Shown here: piece by piece, positions 8,732 to 16,512 of the stretch
Position numbering within the stretch: position 1 is the first letter of the stretch
How the letters are laid out: the number at the start of each line of letters is the position of its first letter
From: a virus
Length of the DNA: 29,373 nt
Direction: 5' to 3' (one strand)
Virus record (IMG/VR): IMGVR_UViG_3300017598_000418
Coordinates: 1-29,373 of that record
Made by a program: the position numbers and the translations under genes
Notes under the pieces: model-generated
Seen by the model: the letters and a program-made list of their open reading frames with translations, nothing else
The model's database searches: none
Told to the model about the DNA's origin: nothing

Positions 8732-9126
8732 TAGCTAATCCTCCGTGACATAATCGGCCTATTATATTTATCCAGCGAAAAGACACTGACCCCTGTACGA
8801 ATAAAAGATGCCAATCCCATGCCGCCACCTACCGCCACTGCAGGGAACAAGGCACACCCGGATTGCATGACGATAAGCAAGTCGCAGATGGCTGGGTATT
8901 TCGTGCTGCCTGGTTTTCCTATTTTGCGAAATGCTTTCAACATGGCCACCTGCGCATATTTAATATCAGCGGCCACCAAATCGCGGTAGTTAACCGCATT
9001 AATGCCGTCCACGCTATCGGGTAACGGACGCCCCATATCGGCCATGACGCTAACCACCAGCTCAATGCATCCGTATTCTACAAATGGTTTGCCGATATAT
9101 TTTTTAGTTATGGCTGATAGGTTCAT
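8731..9126 (-). CDS. NlpC/P60-like tail-tip protein, probably catalytically inactive (131 aa)
   Basis: The gene sits exactly where lambda-like phages and gene transfer agents encode an NlpC/P60 cell-wall peptidase, between the DUF2163 hub and the J-like gene. The fold outline is recognisable: GKPFVEYGCIELV places a Cys at residue 20 at the usual nucleophile position, and CDLLIVMQSG with VSVFSLDKYNRPIM resembles the end of such domains. The expected HVGIY-type histidine is absent (the segment reads FPAVAVGGGMGLASF), and the whole protein contains no histidine at all. It is therefore likely a structural plug or pseudo-enzyme. Start overlaps the DUF2163 stop. Confidence 0.7.
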   Translation of the reverse strand: MNLSAITKKYIGKPFVEYGCIELVVSVMADMGRPLPDSVDGINAVNYRDLVAADIKYAQVAMLKAFRKIGKPGSTKYPAICDLLIVMQSGCALFPAVAVGGGMGLASFIRTGVSVFSLDKYNRPIMSRRIS

Positions 9127-9866
9127 CCGGCACCGCCCTTGTATCCCTTAATTCCCCACCAAAGTTTTTTATCTTCAATAGCTGCAATGTATCGTCGGCC
9201 ACCGAAACTATCATAATTTGATAATGCCTTGCACCTCTCAACGCTCTGGTCACACCACGATTCACCGCCGCTATATCCGCATTCGTCCCCTTTAAAGCTC
9301 CATGGACACGACGGCGTGGGAAGTCTGAGCGCCTTTTTGCGCCATAACATAAACTCGGTTGATAGACTCAACGCTGCTGATTTTTCGTTCAGTTTCCAGT
9401 CAGTGACAAATCCGTCAAACAATATCGGTGGCTCTCCGATCAAGCTGTAAAACTCGCCGCCACCAAGAGGGGTCACATCGCCGTCCAGCGGGGTCACTTC
9501 CCCAGTAATTATCGTCACACCTGCTGCGAATTCACCACCAGCGACAACCGGAAGCTCAGCCGAATACATGATATATTTAACCACTACCCGATCATTTGCT
9601 ACGTCCTCGTTTAGCACTATGCTACTCATCCAAAGCCCGACATTGCCAAATTCTAACGTTGCCTTATCAACCGAAAATCCTGATCCCTGAATAATATTGC
9701 TTACTTTTAATCCCTGATCAGACTGATAAGGATTGCCATTGTAAACAAGATCAATATCGCAGTCTGTAAAACGATACGTTGTATCGAAATAACATTCGAC
9801 CAACCAAAAGGCCCGAGCCTCAACTGCTGCAAGCGCTGTTATTATGTCAGCGTCAAAGGATCTCAA
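9123..9866 (-). CDS. DUF2163/lambda gpL-like tail hub protein with four-Cys cluster (247 aa)
   Basis: The sequence begins MRSFDADIITALAAVEARAFWLVECYF, typical of DUF2163 (BR0599-type) hub proteins that cap the tail tube. The C-terminal domain carries four cysteines at residues 187, 196, 205 and 212 (CPWSFKGDEC and CDQSVERC). In lambda gpL and in the GTA hub, C-terminal cysteines hold an iron-sulfur cluster, so the same is expected here. The best start is TTG at 9866, which overlaps the upstream TGA (TTGA) and is preceded by AGGA. The order DUF2460, DUF2163, NlpC-like, J-like is the standard tip module. Confidence 0.85.
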   Translation of the reverse strand: MRSFDADIITALAAVEARAFWLVECYFDTTYRFTDCDIDLVYNGNPYQSDQGLKVSNIIQGSGFSVDKATLEFGNVGLWMSSIVLNEDVANDRVVVKYIMYSAELPVVAGGEFAAGVTIITGEVTPLDGDVTPLGGGEFYSLIGEPPILFDGFVTDWKLNEKSAALSLSTEFMLWRKKALRLPTPSCPWSFKGDECGYSGGESWCDQSVERCKALSNYDSFGGRRYIAAIEDKKLWWGIKGYKGGAG

Positions 9867-10453
9867 TTTCCTGCTAACCCCTTGAGTTCAATCCCAAATC
9901 GGAATAAGAATCTAATAAATAATTCTTTTGATAATTTATCCTGAGCAAATCGACAATTTATCCGCAACCTTCCAGTAAAGTCGCAAGTTATTGCCTTACC
10001 TGTTGTTGGTGCTGTAACAAAATCAACCCTATCGGCGCTACCGTCCCCGCCACCGGTTAAAATTACATAATCAGTTGTCAATGTTTGCGTGGCACCATCC
10101 AAATAAATCACTTGGCTTGATGTTGATTTGCCAGGTATATCCCAAACTTCTGTTGACCCATCTCCAGTACCGATAAACAGATCATCATAACTGGTCACTA
10201 TGCCACCATCAAGGGCAGGGTCGAAAAAATAAAAACTTTCAAACATACCCTTACGCGCCATATAAAAATCCCATACCGTTTGTGCATCGGTAGCTGAATA
10301 TCCATTCAACCGAAACCTTACATTAAAGCGAGGGTACAATGATTTCTGTCGCCGCTGTTCAGCACCACTGTCAAATGTGCTCACCAGCGTATCCCACTCA
10401 GGCTCAATAATAATCGGGAATGAAAGGTCGATATCTTCCGGGAATACCGCCAT
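9863..10453 (-). CDS. DUF2460-family distal tail protein (196 aa)
   Basis: The N-terminus, FPEDIDLSFPIIIEPEWDTLVSTFDSG, and the segment FRLNGYSATDAQTVWDFYMARKGMFESFYFFDP match the DUF2460 family, which forms the distal tail ring below the tube in gene transfer agents and many siphophages. Length is about normal. It directly follows the tape measure gene and shares a one-base stop/start overlap (TAATG) with it; its own stop overlaps the TTG start of the hub gene. No unusual domain is seen. Confidence 0.87.
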   Translation of the reverse strand: MAVFPEDIDLSFPIIIEPEWDTLVSTFDSGAEQRRQKSLYPRFNVRFRLNGYSATDAQTVWDFYMARKGMFESFYFFDPALDGGIVTSYDDLFIGTGDGSTEVWDIPGKSTSSQVIYLDGATQTLTTDYVILTGGGDGSADRVDFVTAPTTGKAITCDFTGRLRINCRFAQDKLSKELFIRFLFRFGIELKGLAGN

Positions 10454-12468
10454 TACATATTCTCCAACATGGCTTGCCTTAACATACCATTATCTGATAA
10501 ATTTTCAGATGCCAAAATAGGCACCGCCCCAGACCTACGCACAAGTTCAACCACGCTTGGCGCATCCAATGCCGTAATATTATAAACGTTGTATGTATCA
10601 CCGCCAGAACCTCCGGAGGCTGCTGTCAAATCTTTATCTGGAATTACAGTCTCATTCGGATGGAATTCATATGACTTGCCAGATTGCATCCCAAAGCCCT
10701 TGACTGGTTCACCGATGTGGCCCCCGCTATCGAAGCCATAACCTCCACCTTCACCGCCCCGGATCGTAGTGCCAGAGGTGGTGCCACCCAAACTCGATGC
10801 ACTACCGATAAGGGAAAAAAGACCGCTAATTGCGGCTCTCGCCTGTATCCTGATTATCTCCTGTATCATTGAATCTGCAAGGCTCTTAAAATCCAGCTTG
10901 CCTTGAGATACGAAGTTCGCAAGCCCATCGCTCATGTGCGAATTCAATGCATCAACTTGCTGGTCAATCGTACCATACGCATCTATGGTATCATCGACCC
11001 AGTGGTCACGATATGCACCCATCTTTTTATAAGTGTCTTCAGTGGATTTAATCTGTTCATCCGTGGCTGTCCGTTCATCAGATACTTGCCATGAATCCCG
11101 ATACATTTGCATTGTCGGTAAAGTGGCTACATATGCGGCATTGACTTTTTTTATTTGCGCCTCATGCTCTTTTTCAGCGGCAGCAGCGGCAGCGGCAGCA
11201 GAGACAACGGATTGCGAGGCAGCTTTAACAGCAACCCCTCTTTTCTCATACGCTATTATATGTGCATCCATTTTCGGCAATTCTTGGCCTGAAGGCACTT
11301 TCTTACGAACAACAAGCCTATCGGTGCTAAAAAAAAGTTTATTTGTCCAATCATTCAATTCTTTGTAAGCATCTATAAGCTTCCCGATATCAGACCTGGC
11401 GAAAGCCTCCTTTGTTATTTCAGGGAATCTCGCCAGGTGCTGCGCTGTAAATGCAAGTGCTGATACAATAGCAGCGGCCCCGCCAGTCCCTGCGCCAAAT
11501 ATCACACGCCATAAAATACCAACTCCCGCCGCCCCGGTTATACCATCCGGCAATTTATCATAAATCTTAACCATCTTCCCCAAACCAAGTACCAGATCCT
11601 CCATCTTTACCGCAACCCGACCCACATATCCGGGAATGTCTTGAGTAAGTAATTTATCATTTTCAACCACCCACGTATTAAACTGCGCAACCGCTTTGGT
11701 TGCCATTGGTAACAATCCCGATCCTATTTTCCCAGCAGCTTCCTCAACATTTGCTCTAACCTTTTTCATCTGATTTGCATAACCGCCAGCAGTTCGTGCT
11801 GCATCCCCTATGGCGAATGTGCTTCCTTCAACAATTAACTGGTATGCTGTTTGTGCTCTCGTTGTGGCATTCAGTTCTTTTTTGTTTCTAATAAGCCCAA
11901 GATCCAAAGCTTTCTGTGTTATCACAGCTTGATTTAAAACCACCCCATATTTTTTCATGGTTTCAAAGTTACCGACAAGGGCCGATTGGATATCCCGCAT
12001 CACATCTTCGGTTCTCAAATTATTAAAAGAACCAAGGTCGGCGGCTAACTTAACAACCGAATTTGACATCTTCCCCGCAGCAACGGCATTCATGCCCATA
12101 GGCACAAGCAAGTCCTGCATTTCTGAAAGATATTTCTTTGCCTCCCTCGTAGACATCATGTAACTTTTGACAAGCTCCGCTGCCCACATATTAGCGATGC
12201 CAACTTGATCACCGAAAACAGTTCCAAACTTCGACGTGACTTCCTCAAGGTCACTGGCTGCATCAATCGCCTTTTTTGCTGCAAGTGCAATGACGCCACC
12301 CATGGCAGCAGCACCCAAACCAATAGCCTTAAAATTGATTTTATTTAAAGCTGTCTGAATTCGTTTCGCACCCTTGACCGCTTCGCCACGAGCCTTGACA
12401 AGCCCACGTTTTAATGGCTTGTCGTCTGCTGTAATCAAAGTATATATGGACGATATTTTAGTTGCCAT
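10453..12468 (-). CDS. Tail tape measure protein (671 aa)
   Basis: This is the longest gene of the tail-shaft region and follows the frameshifted chaperone, overlapping its extension by 11 bases. The N-terminal part is helical with a hydrophobic segment at residues about 48-66 (AIGLGAAAMGGVIALAAKK), followed by a tape-measure core (SDLEEVTSKFGTVFGDQ, LVKLAAD-like and GNFETMKKYGVVLNQAVIT). A second hydrophobic, Gly/Ala-rich region lies around residues 310-350. The C-terminus is Gly-rich and ends in ILASENLSDNGMLRQAMLENM. Tape measures set tail length at roughly 0.15 nm per residue, so a tail near 100 nm is expected (inference from family behaviour). No lytic enzyme domain is visible. Confidence 0.92.
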   Translation of the reverse strand: MATKISSIYTLITADDKPLKRGLVKARGEAVKGAKRIQTALNKINFKAIGLGAAAMGGVIALAAKKAIDAASDLEEVTSKFGTVFGDQVGIANMWAAELVKSYMMSTREAKKYLSEMQDLLVPMGMNAVAAGKMSNSVVKLAADLGSFNNLRTEDVMRDIQSALVGNFETMKKYGVVLNQAVITQKALDLGLIRNKKELNATTRAQTAYQLIVEGSTFAIGDAARTAGGYANQMKKVRANVEEAAGKIGSGLLPMATKAVAQFNTWVVENDKLLTQDIPGYVGRVAVKMEDLVLGLGKMVKIYDKLPDGITGAAGVGILWRVIFGAGTGGAAAIVSALAFTAQHLARFPEITKEAFARSDIGKLIDAYKELNDWTNKLFFSTDRLVVRKKVPSGQELPKMDAHIIAYEKRGVAVKAASQSVVSAAAAAAAAEKEHEAQIKKVNAAYVATLPTMQMYRDSWQVSDERTATDEQIKSTEDTYKKMGAYRDHWVDDTIDAYGTIDQQVDALNSHMSDGLANFVSQGKLDFKSLADSMIQEIIRIQARAAISGLFSLIGSASSLGGTTSGTTIRGGEGGGYGFDSGGHIGEPVKGFGMQSGKSYEFHPNETVIPDKDLTAASGGSGGDTYNVYNITALDAPSVVELVRRSGAVPILASENLSDNGMLRQAMLENM

Positions 12469-12766
12469 TTTGTATCAACTCTCTTGATAATAGCATCGTT
12501 TTTTCAATCGTATCAAGCGGGTTAGCATCGCCTGATAACTTAACTAATTCAATCACTGTGTTAAGATCAACACCCATCGGCTGACCATTAGGCGCATATC
12601 GAATGCGCTGTAAAGACATCATAAAAACCTCGACCGCCTGTTTATGCTCTGGCAATAAATACGGAACGCAAGTTCGACATGGTGTAGGCAATCCTTTCCG
12701 GCTTGAAAATAATTTGCATGCCCGGCATGAAGGCTTTTTTAATAAAGCCCTCGCATGCTCGATTAG
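12458..12766 (-). CDS. Frameshift extension of the tail assembly chaperone (gpT-like part, 102 codons)
   Basis: This frame is -1 relative to the upstream chaperone and is open from the slippery site to a TAA at 12458. Ribosomes shifting at 12766-12772 would add 102 residues, giving a 233-aa fusion, analogous to lambda gpGT. The added part begins LIEHARALLKKPSCRACK and contains CRAC and CRTC (CXXC-X12-CXXC), a possible zinc knuckle, followed by a helical tail ending in TIEKTMLLSRELIQNGN. Independent translation is unlikely: the only plausible local start is TTG at 12691 with its GGAAAGGA touching the start codon. The extension overlaps the tape measure start by 11 bases. In characterised phages the G and GT forms bind the tape measure during tail assembly. 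Confidence 0.82.
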   Translation of the reverse strand, partial: LIEHARALLKKPSCRACKLFSSRKGLPTPCRTCVPYLLPEHKQAVEVFMMSLQRIRYAPNGQPMGVDLNTVIELVKLSGDANPLDTIEKTMLLSRELIQNGN

Positions 12767-12772
12767 TTTTTT
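12725..12772 (-). promoter_or_regulatory. Programmed -1 ribosomal frameshift signal: A AAA AAC slippery site plus hairpin
   Basis: In the chaperone frame the last codons read GAA AAA AAC TAA, which gives the canonical heptamer A AAA AAC at 12766-12772, directly followed by the stop. After a 7-base spacer comes a hairpin at 12725-12758: outer stem GCAT/ATGC, a two-base GC bulge, then a nine-pair stem GAGGGCTTT/AAAGCCTTC (one G-U) and loop ATTAAA. Spacing and design match known -1 frameshift stimulators. The run of seven A residues could also allow polymerase slippage. Confidence 0.85.
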
Positions 12773-13158
12773 TCCGAAAACTCCCGAAACTTTTCATTTT
12801 CTTTGTTCAGCTTTTCAAGACAAGCCTCGATAAATGTTGAAAATCCGATATGGCCGTTCATTAGCTTAATCTTATTATCTGTGGTACACTCAATCGGAAC
12901 ATCGTCATCATCGACAAGACCTTCCCACTCGATAATACAGTAATCCCAAATGATACGGTCCCTGGCAGCGTTATCAATTTCCTGGTACTCAAAGCGGTTG
13001 TCTGCATGATATTCGACTTTGTTTGTCATTGTGGTATCACGAATTTCTGTCAGCTTTTGCGCATTTAAAACCCGGAGCCTTATCCTACCGGTTTCCGGGT
13101 CATCAACATCAAAATTAAACCACGCACCGGGGTTTAAGTCCTGTAAACGAAATTTCAT
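12763..13158 (-). CDS. Tail assembly chaperone, short form (gpG-like, 131 aa)
   Basis: The gene lies between the tail tube and tape measure, the fixed place for the chaperone pair. The sequence (KFRLQDLNPGAWFNFDV, GRIRLRVLNAQKLTEIRD, RIIWDYCIIEWEGL) resembles siphophage tail assembly chaperones, with a beta-type N-terminal part and a helical, charged C-terminus (FIEACLEKLNKENEKF). The frame ends immediately after an A AAA AAC slippery heptamer, so the gene makes a short form by termination and a long form by -1 shift. The start is the ATG at 13158, preceded by AGGGGG. A gap of 68 bases separates it from the tube gene and holds no gene. Confidence 0.85.
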   Translation of the reverse strand: MKFRLQDLNPGAWFNFDVDDPETGRIRLRVLNAQKLTEIRDTTMTNKVEYHADNRFEYQEIDNAARDRIIWDYCIIEWEGLVDDDDVPIECTTDNKIKLMNGHIGFSTFIEACLEKLNKENEKFREFSEKN

Positions 13159-13226
13159 ATTGCCCCCTATAGGTTACCATTAGTTTTAAAAGATCGTTTA
13201 ACCAGCGGCCACCGACAGCCCCCAGG

Positions 13227-13637
13227 TTATACAAATGTAATGGGGCCAGATCCAGACAGTGTGAAACTAATCCCGGCGACTGCATCATGGGCCTGGTTCA
13301 GCGTATAACTGGTAACTCTGCCACCGGCATCCGAATCGGTTGTTACATCCGGAATCCAATAGCTTGCAGAATCAACATATAGTTTAATTGTGTTGACCAG
13401 ACTGCCGCCGGCCCAAGCAGCTTCAATTGGACCTTGCCCATCAGAATCGCTCGGATCGTAATTACCATCGACAGACAGAGACCATCCACGCATCCCAACA
13501 TCTGATTTTTTCCATGTACTGCCAAAAGCAGTGGTATCGATCTCATCATTTGAAAGATCCAAAGACCAGCTTGCCAGCTCAGCGACCGTGTACGTACCAT
13601 ATTTTACTGTTGCATTCCTGCCATTATAAGTGGACAT
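13227..13637 (-). CDS. Major tail tube protein (136 aa)
   Basis: The sequence STYNGRNATVKYGTYTVAELASWSLDLSNDEIDTTAFGS is typical of phage major tail (tube) proteins, which begin with a strand pair followed by a DTTAFGS-type loop. The later WSLSVDGNYDPSD and ISFTLSGSGPITF fit the same beta-barrel fold, which hexamerises around the tape measure. It has the strongest ribosome binding site of the region (GGAGGG before the ATG at 13637), consistent with a highly made protein. It directly follows a glycosyltransferase gene and precedes the chaperone, so the six-gene modification cassette ends right beside it. Confidence 0.88.
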   Translation of the reverse strand: MSTYNGRNATVKYGTYTVAELASWSLDLSNDEIDTTAFGSTWKKSDVGMRGWSLSVDGNYDPSDSDGQGPIEAAWAGGSLVNTIKLYVDSASYWIPDVTTDSDAGGRVTSYTLNQAHDAVAGISFTLSGSGPITFV

Positions 13638-13656
13638 TTGTTATCCCTCCAAAAAG

Positions 13657-14280
13657 TTAAAATGAAAAACCCTTCAACCCCTGGTTAAGCATATCCTGCT
13701 GCATCGCCCAAAGGTTGTAGTTTACTCTTGTCATTGTTAAGTGCTCGGTTCTAACCGTTGTATCAACATAAATCTTAAATCCTGCATCCCCAGCCCTATA
13801 ACAAAAAGCAATGTCTTCTCCGACTGGTTTGTTATCATGCATCCCAAACTCAAACCACGGCATTTCCATGACATCAAACACAGATGTTTTAATCAATAAG
13901 CACCCCGTTCCGGTTGCTGTCACCTCTACAAGCCCATCGGGTATCGGATCAATCGGAGTCATTTTATAATGATCCCCAGTAAATAGGATTGGATCAAAAT
14001 TAGGGAGTCTCTTAAAGGTCATCGCCCCTACAATATCCTTATCATGTTCCAACAGTCTTGAAATTGTATCAGGTGGATACACCATATCCGCATCCAGAAA
14101 AAGCAAGTGAGTGCATTCCAGCGAAAGCGCCTCAAGCACTATTGCATTTCGCATTGCGTGTATTGGACCACTTTCTCCACGAATCACTTGCGCCCCATGC
14201 TTGTCCATCATTAACAAACTATGCATGAAATCTGATGGAACATAATTCCAATTCAATGGTATCCCTAATGCCAGCCTCAT
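13657..14280 (-). CDS. Glycosyltransferase, GT-A-like, paralogue of the head-side enzyme (207 aa)
   Basis: The N-terminus LALGIPLNWNYVPSDFMHSLL and the motifs GPIHAMRNAIV, HLLFLDADMVYPPDTI (DxD metal site) and PVGEDIAFCYRAGDAGFKIYVD indicate a GT-A fold nucleotide-sugar transferase. The protein at 21449-22108 has the same layout (GPIDAIRND, TDTDQVYPQD, PVGEDIGFYIKAREAGFRVFVD), so the two are distant paralogues. The ATG at 14280 overlaps the upstream gene by ATGA and has a GGGGGAGA leader; an in-frame TTG at 14292 is less likely. It is the last gene before the tail tube. The likely substrate is a virion protein or a surface glycan; the donor sugar is unknown. Confidence 0.83.
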   Translation of the reverse strand: MRLALGIPLNWNYVPSDFMHSLLMMDKHGAQVIRGESGPIHAMRNAIVLEALSLECTHLLFLDADMVYPPDTISRLLEHDKDIVGAMTFKRLPNFDPILFTGDHYKMTPIDPIPDGLVEVTATGTGCLLIKTSVFDVMEMPWFEFGMHDNKPVGEDIAFCYRAGDAGFKIYVDTTVRTEHLTMTRVNYNLWAMQQDMLNQGLKGFSF

Positions 14281-14876
14281 TCTCTCCCCCAATTACTTTT
14301 TAATCGTTTCCGATATAACAAAATATCATGCGCCAACCAATCCTGACTATACACCCGACGATAATCAGAATCATCAGACTTGATATCAACTATCGGGTGA
14401 TCGTGATATACAAAGGCATCTTTGCAAAACACATATCGACCCAATATGGATGCCCGTACTGTGAGTTCGTTATCACACCAGCAATGCTTATATCCCGTAT
14501 GGAAAAACTCGCCATCAAGAAATGGGAGCAACCGTTTATCAGCGAGCCAGTGTGCTGCTGCCTTTTTTTGTCCTTTGAGTCGTATATTATCGTCAAATCC
14601 AACCAGCCCCCAACCATCAGGCAAAGTCGCCATCGCTTCGATAGCATGTTTTAAAAACCCCTTTTGCGGTATTGTATCATCACCGAGAAAGCAGACTAAC
14701 TCCCCCTGGCAGGAATCAGTCATCTTTTTAACCATCTTCGGCGCACCGATTCTTTCGGTATCTTCCTCGGTGATGATTTCATACTGGCTGGCGAGTATCC
14801 CGCTATTCTCAATAACAGCGTTCCTACAACGCTCAGCCTTTTCCGGCCGTATGACCGGAATGATGATTGATATCAT
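14277..14876 (-). CDS. Glycosyltransferase family 2-like protein (199 aa)
   Basis: The sequence starts ISIIIPVIRPEKAERC, the nucleotide-binding first strand of GT2 enzymes, and continues to ELVCFLGDDTIPQKGFLKHA, where GDD takes the place of the DxD metal site. Later residues (FHTGYKHCWCDNELTVRA and FVYHDHP) sit where acceptor-binding elements are expected. The protein is short, without membrane segments, so it is a soluble cytoplasmic enzyme. Both ends overlap neighbouring glycosyltransferase genes by ATGA, implying coupled translation of three transferases. Donor and acceptor cannot be assigned. Confidence 0.82.
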   Translation of the reverse strand: MISIIIPVIRPEKAERCRNAVIENSGILASQYEIITEEDTERIGAPKMVKKMTDSCQGELVCFLGDDTIPQKGFLKHAIEAMATLPDGWGLVGFDDNIRLKGQKKAAAHWLADKRLLPFLDGEFFHTGYKHCWCDNELTVRASILGRYVFCKDAFVYHDHPIVDIKSDDSDYRRVYSQDWLAHDILLYRKRLKSNWGRE

Positions 14877-15616
14877 TCAAATACCTTCGGACAATTTTTA
14901 TTGATATCGCATAGAAAAAATAAATCATCTGCTGTGACATCAAAATTATGAGCCGATAGATTTGCCGCTTTATTCTCGTCACTCATCCGGTTTTTGCGGC
15001 CCTTTATCCTGCGTTCAATCGCAAGAGATAAATCAGCCATAGCCCAATGAGCACCTTGCAACATAGTCGGATGATACTGTTTTGCCATCGCATCTATTTC
15101 ATGATGCCCAACTGACCAGCTAAACTCCTTGCCGGCCCTGGCAACCGCTGGCTTCATCCACCTGAAAAGCCCATTCCGCTGCCCATGTTTACGTTGGTCA
15201 AATACCGGAGTGCCTCGGTTTAATGCCAACTCGTTTCTGTGCTGAAACATCTGGAAATAATCAACTTTAACCACATCAACAGATACAGAATTTAAAAAAT
15301 GTTTTAAGCCGCCCCTTGGAGGATAAATATACTCATCAGCATCAGCAATTATTACCCACCCGTCAGTGATCTTCATATACTCAATATTGATTTGTCTCTG
15401 CTTTAATTTATCATCCATGCCTTTTGGCATATCAAGTTGTTTGACAATGATATCCGGACACTGATACCGGAACGCAAAATCCTTAATGCAATCCTCTGTA
15501 CTATCATTTGTTGACTCATCCAACAAGACTATGATCTTGTCAGCAAATTTATAATGGTACAAAAACAGATTTGATAAAAATTCTTCATTGTACCAAGCTG
15601 TTATGACTGTGATCAT
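14873..15616 (-). CDS. Glycosyltransferase family 2-like protein (247 aa)
   Basis: The start ITVITAWYNEEFLSNLFLYHYKFADKIIVLLDESTNDST is the hallmark of GT2-like proteins that begin with an AWYNEE strand. The metal-binding motif appears in GWVIIADADEYIYP. The C-terminal half has several histidines and tryptophans (SWSVGHHEID, LQGAHWAMAD). It is soluble with no membrane helix. The ATG at 15616 has an AAGGAT leader, and only eight bases separate it from the radical SAM gene. It opens the three-transferase half of the cassette. Confidence 0.83.
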   Translation of the reverse strand: MITVITAWYNEEFLSNLFLYHYKFADKIIVLLDESTNDSTEDCIKDFAFRYQCPDIIVKQLDMPKGMDDKLKQRQINIEYMKITDGWVIIADADEYIYPPRGGLKHFLNSVSVDVVKVDYFQMFQHRNELALNRGTPVFDQRKHGQRNGLFRWMKPAVARAGKEFSWSVGHHEIDAMAKQYHPTMLQGAHWAMADLSLAIERRIKGRKNRMSDENKAANLSAHNFDVTADDLFFLCDINKNCPKVFE

Positions 15617-15624
15617 ATTTATCC

Positions 15625-16512
15625 TTATAAGATATTATATCTTGCAGGATTATCAGAGCAATTGTCTCCCCGATAATTACGGGGGTCCCAGGTTTTCAAA
15701 TTTTCTTTTATTCGTTCAATATCAAATTTATCATTAAATTCTGTTGCCCACTTACTATCAGTAAATTTAAGATCGCTATCTTTCATCATGGCAAGCAAAT
15801 TGGGAGTGATCAACTCTTTCTTGTCATTTAAAAGTTGTCGTTCCATCGGTATCGCCATCCCGCAAAGGTGGCAACACGCCGCAACCTGATCATTAAATTC
15901 TCCCGGTTCTTTAATGAACCATTCATAATCTAACGGCCAACCGGAATTTAAATCAAATAGCCGGTCGATCCCGTACCCCACTTCACAAAAGTAAGCCTTG
16001 TCCTCAGCAATCGAAGGACACCAGTTGAGCTGTACCCAGCAGTTGTCAATCAACTTATCCCGCAATGCTTTATCCGGGACAGCCTCGCCTATTGCCACGG
16101 TAGCCGGTTGATGTTTACAAGTCTGACGCTGGTTCTCATTATGCTCATTATAAGCTAATAATCCGAAAGTTTTATCAATCAAGCTTTTATGTTCTTGAAA
16201 TTGCTTGCCCCCGTATGTCCATAAACCATATCTTGCCCTCGTGCCCCGCTTTAAAAGTAATTTACAGATGGCCTCAAATTCCGGATGCAAAGTTGGCTCG
16301 CCACCAATGATGCCTATTCGGTTGGGCCATTGACGAGCACTTTTCTTTTTGGGCATCAATGTTTCCAAGGCATAATCTATTTCATCCAGCGTCATGTAAA
16401 AATACTGATCGCCTCGCAAGTGCCTTGTCCACCGGCTGCAATATACACACGATTTTTCACAGTAATTGGTCACCTCAATATGGCAAAACCATGCTTTATA
16501 AATTGGTCTCAT
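15625..16512 (-). CDS. Radical SAM protein with extra C-terminal cysteines (295 aa)
   Basis: The CEKSCVYC motif at residues 18-25 is the CX3CX2C ligand set for the [4Fe-4S] cluster that cleaves S-adenosylmethionine. It is preceded by FCHIEVTNY and followed by the GGEPTLHPEF motif at residues 70-79, which binds the SAM amino group. The C-terminal half holds more cysteines at residues 132, 158, 165, 176, 213, 214 and 217, suggesting a second, SPASM-like auxiliary cluster. Its start overlaps the cytidylyltransferase stop (ATGA). The neighbours suggest it modifies a sugar, an alcohol phosphate or a protein side chain, but the reaction is unknown. It is not a QueE-type enzyme, since that family has a different cysteine spacing. 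Confidence 0.85.
   Translation of the reverse strand: MRPIYKAWFCHIEVTNYCEKSCVYCSRWTRHLRGDQYFYMTLDEIDYALETLMPKKKSARQWPNRIGIIGGEPTLHPEFEAICKLLLKRGTRARYGLWTYGGKQFQEHKSLIDKTFGLLAYNEHNENQRQTCKHQPATVAIGEAVPDKALRDKLIDNCWVQLNWCPSIAEDKAYFCEVGYGIDRLFDLNSGWPLDYEWFIKEPGEFNDQVAACCHLCGMAIPMERQLLNDKKELITPNLLAMMKDSDLKFTDSKWATEFNDKFDIERIKENLKTWDPRNYRGDNCSDNPARYNIL

Noticed and set aside
12458-12691. Separate 77-aa gene starting at TTG 12691
   Set aside because: The ribosome binding site would touch the start codon, and the same frame is reached from the chaperone by a canonical slippery site.
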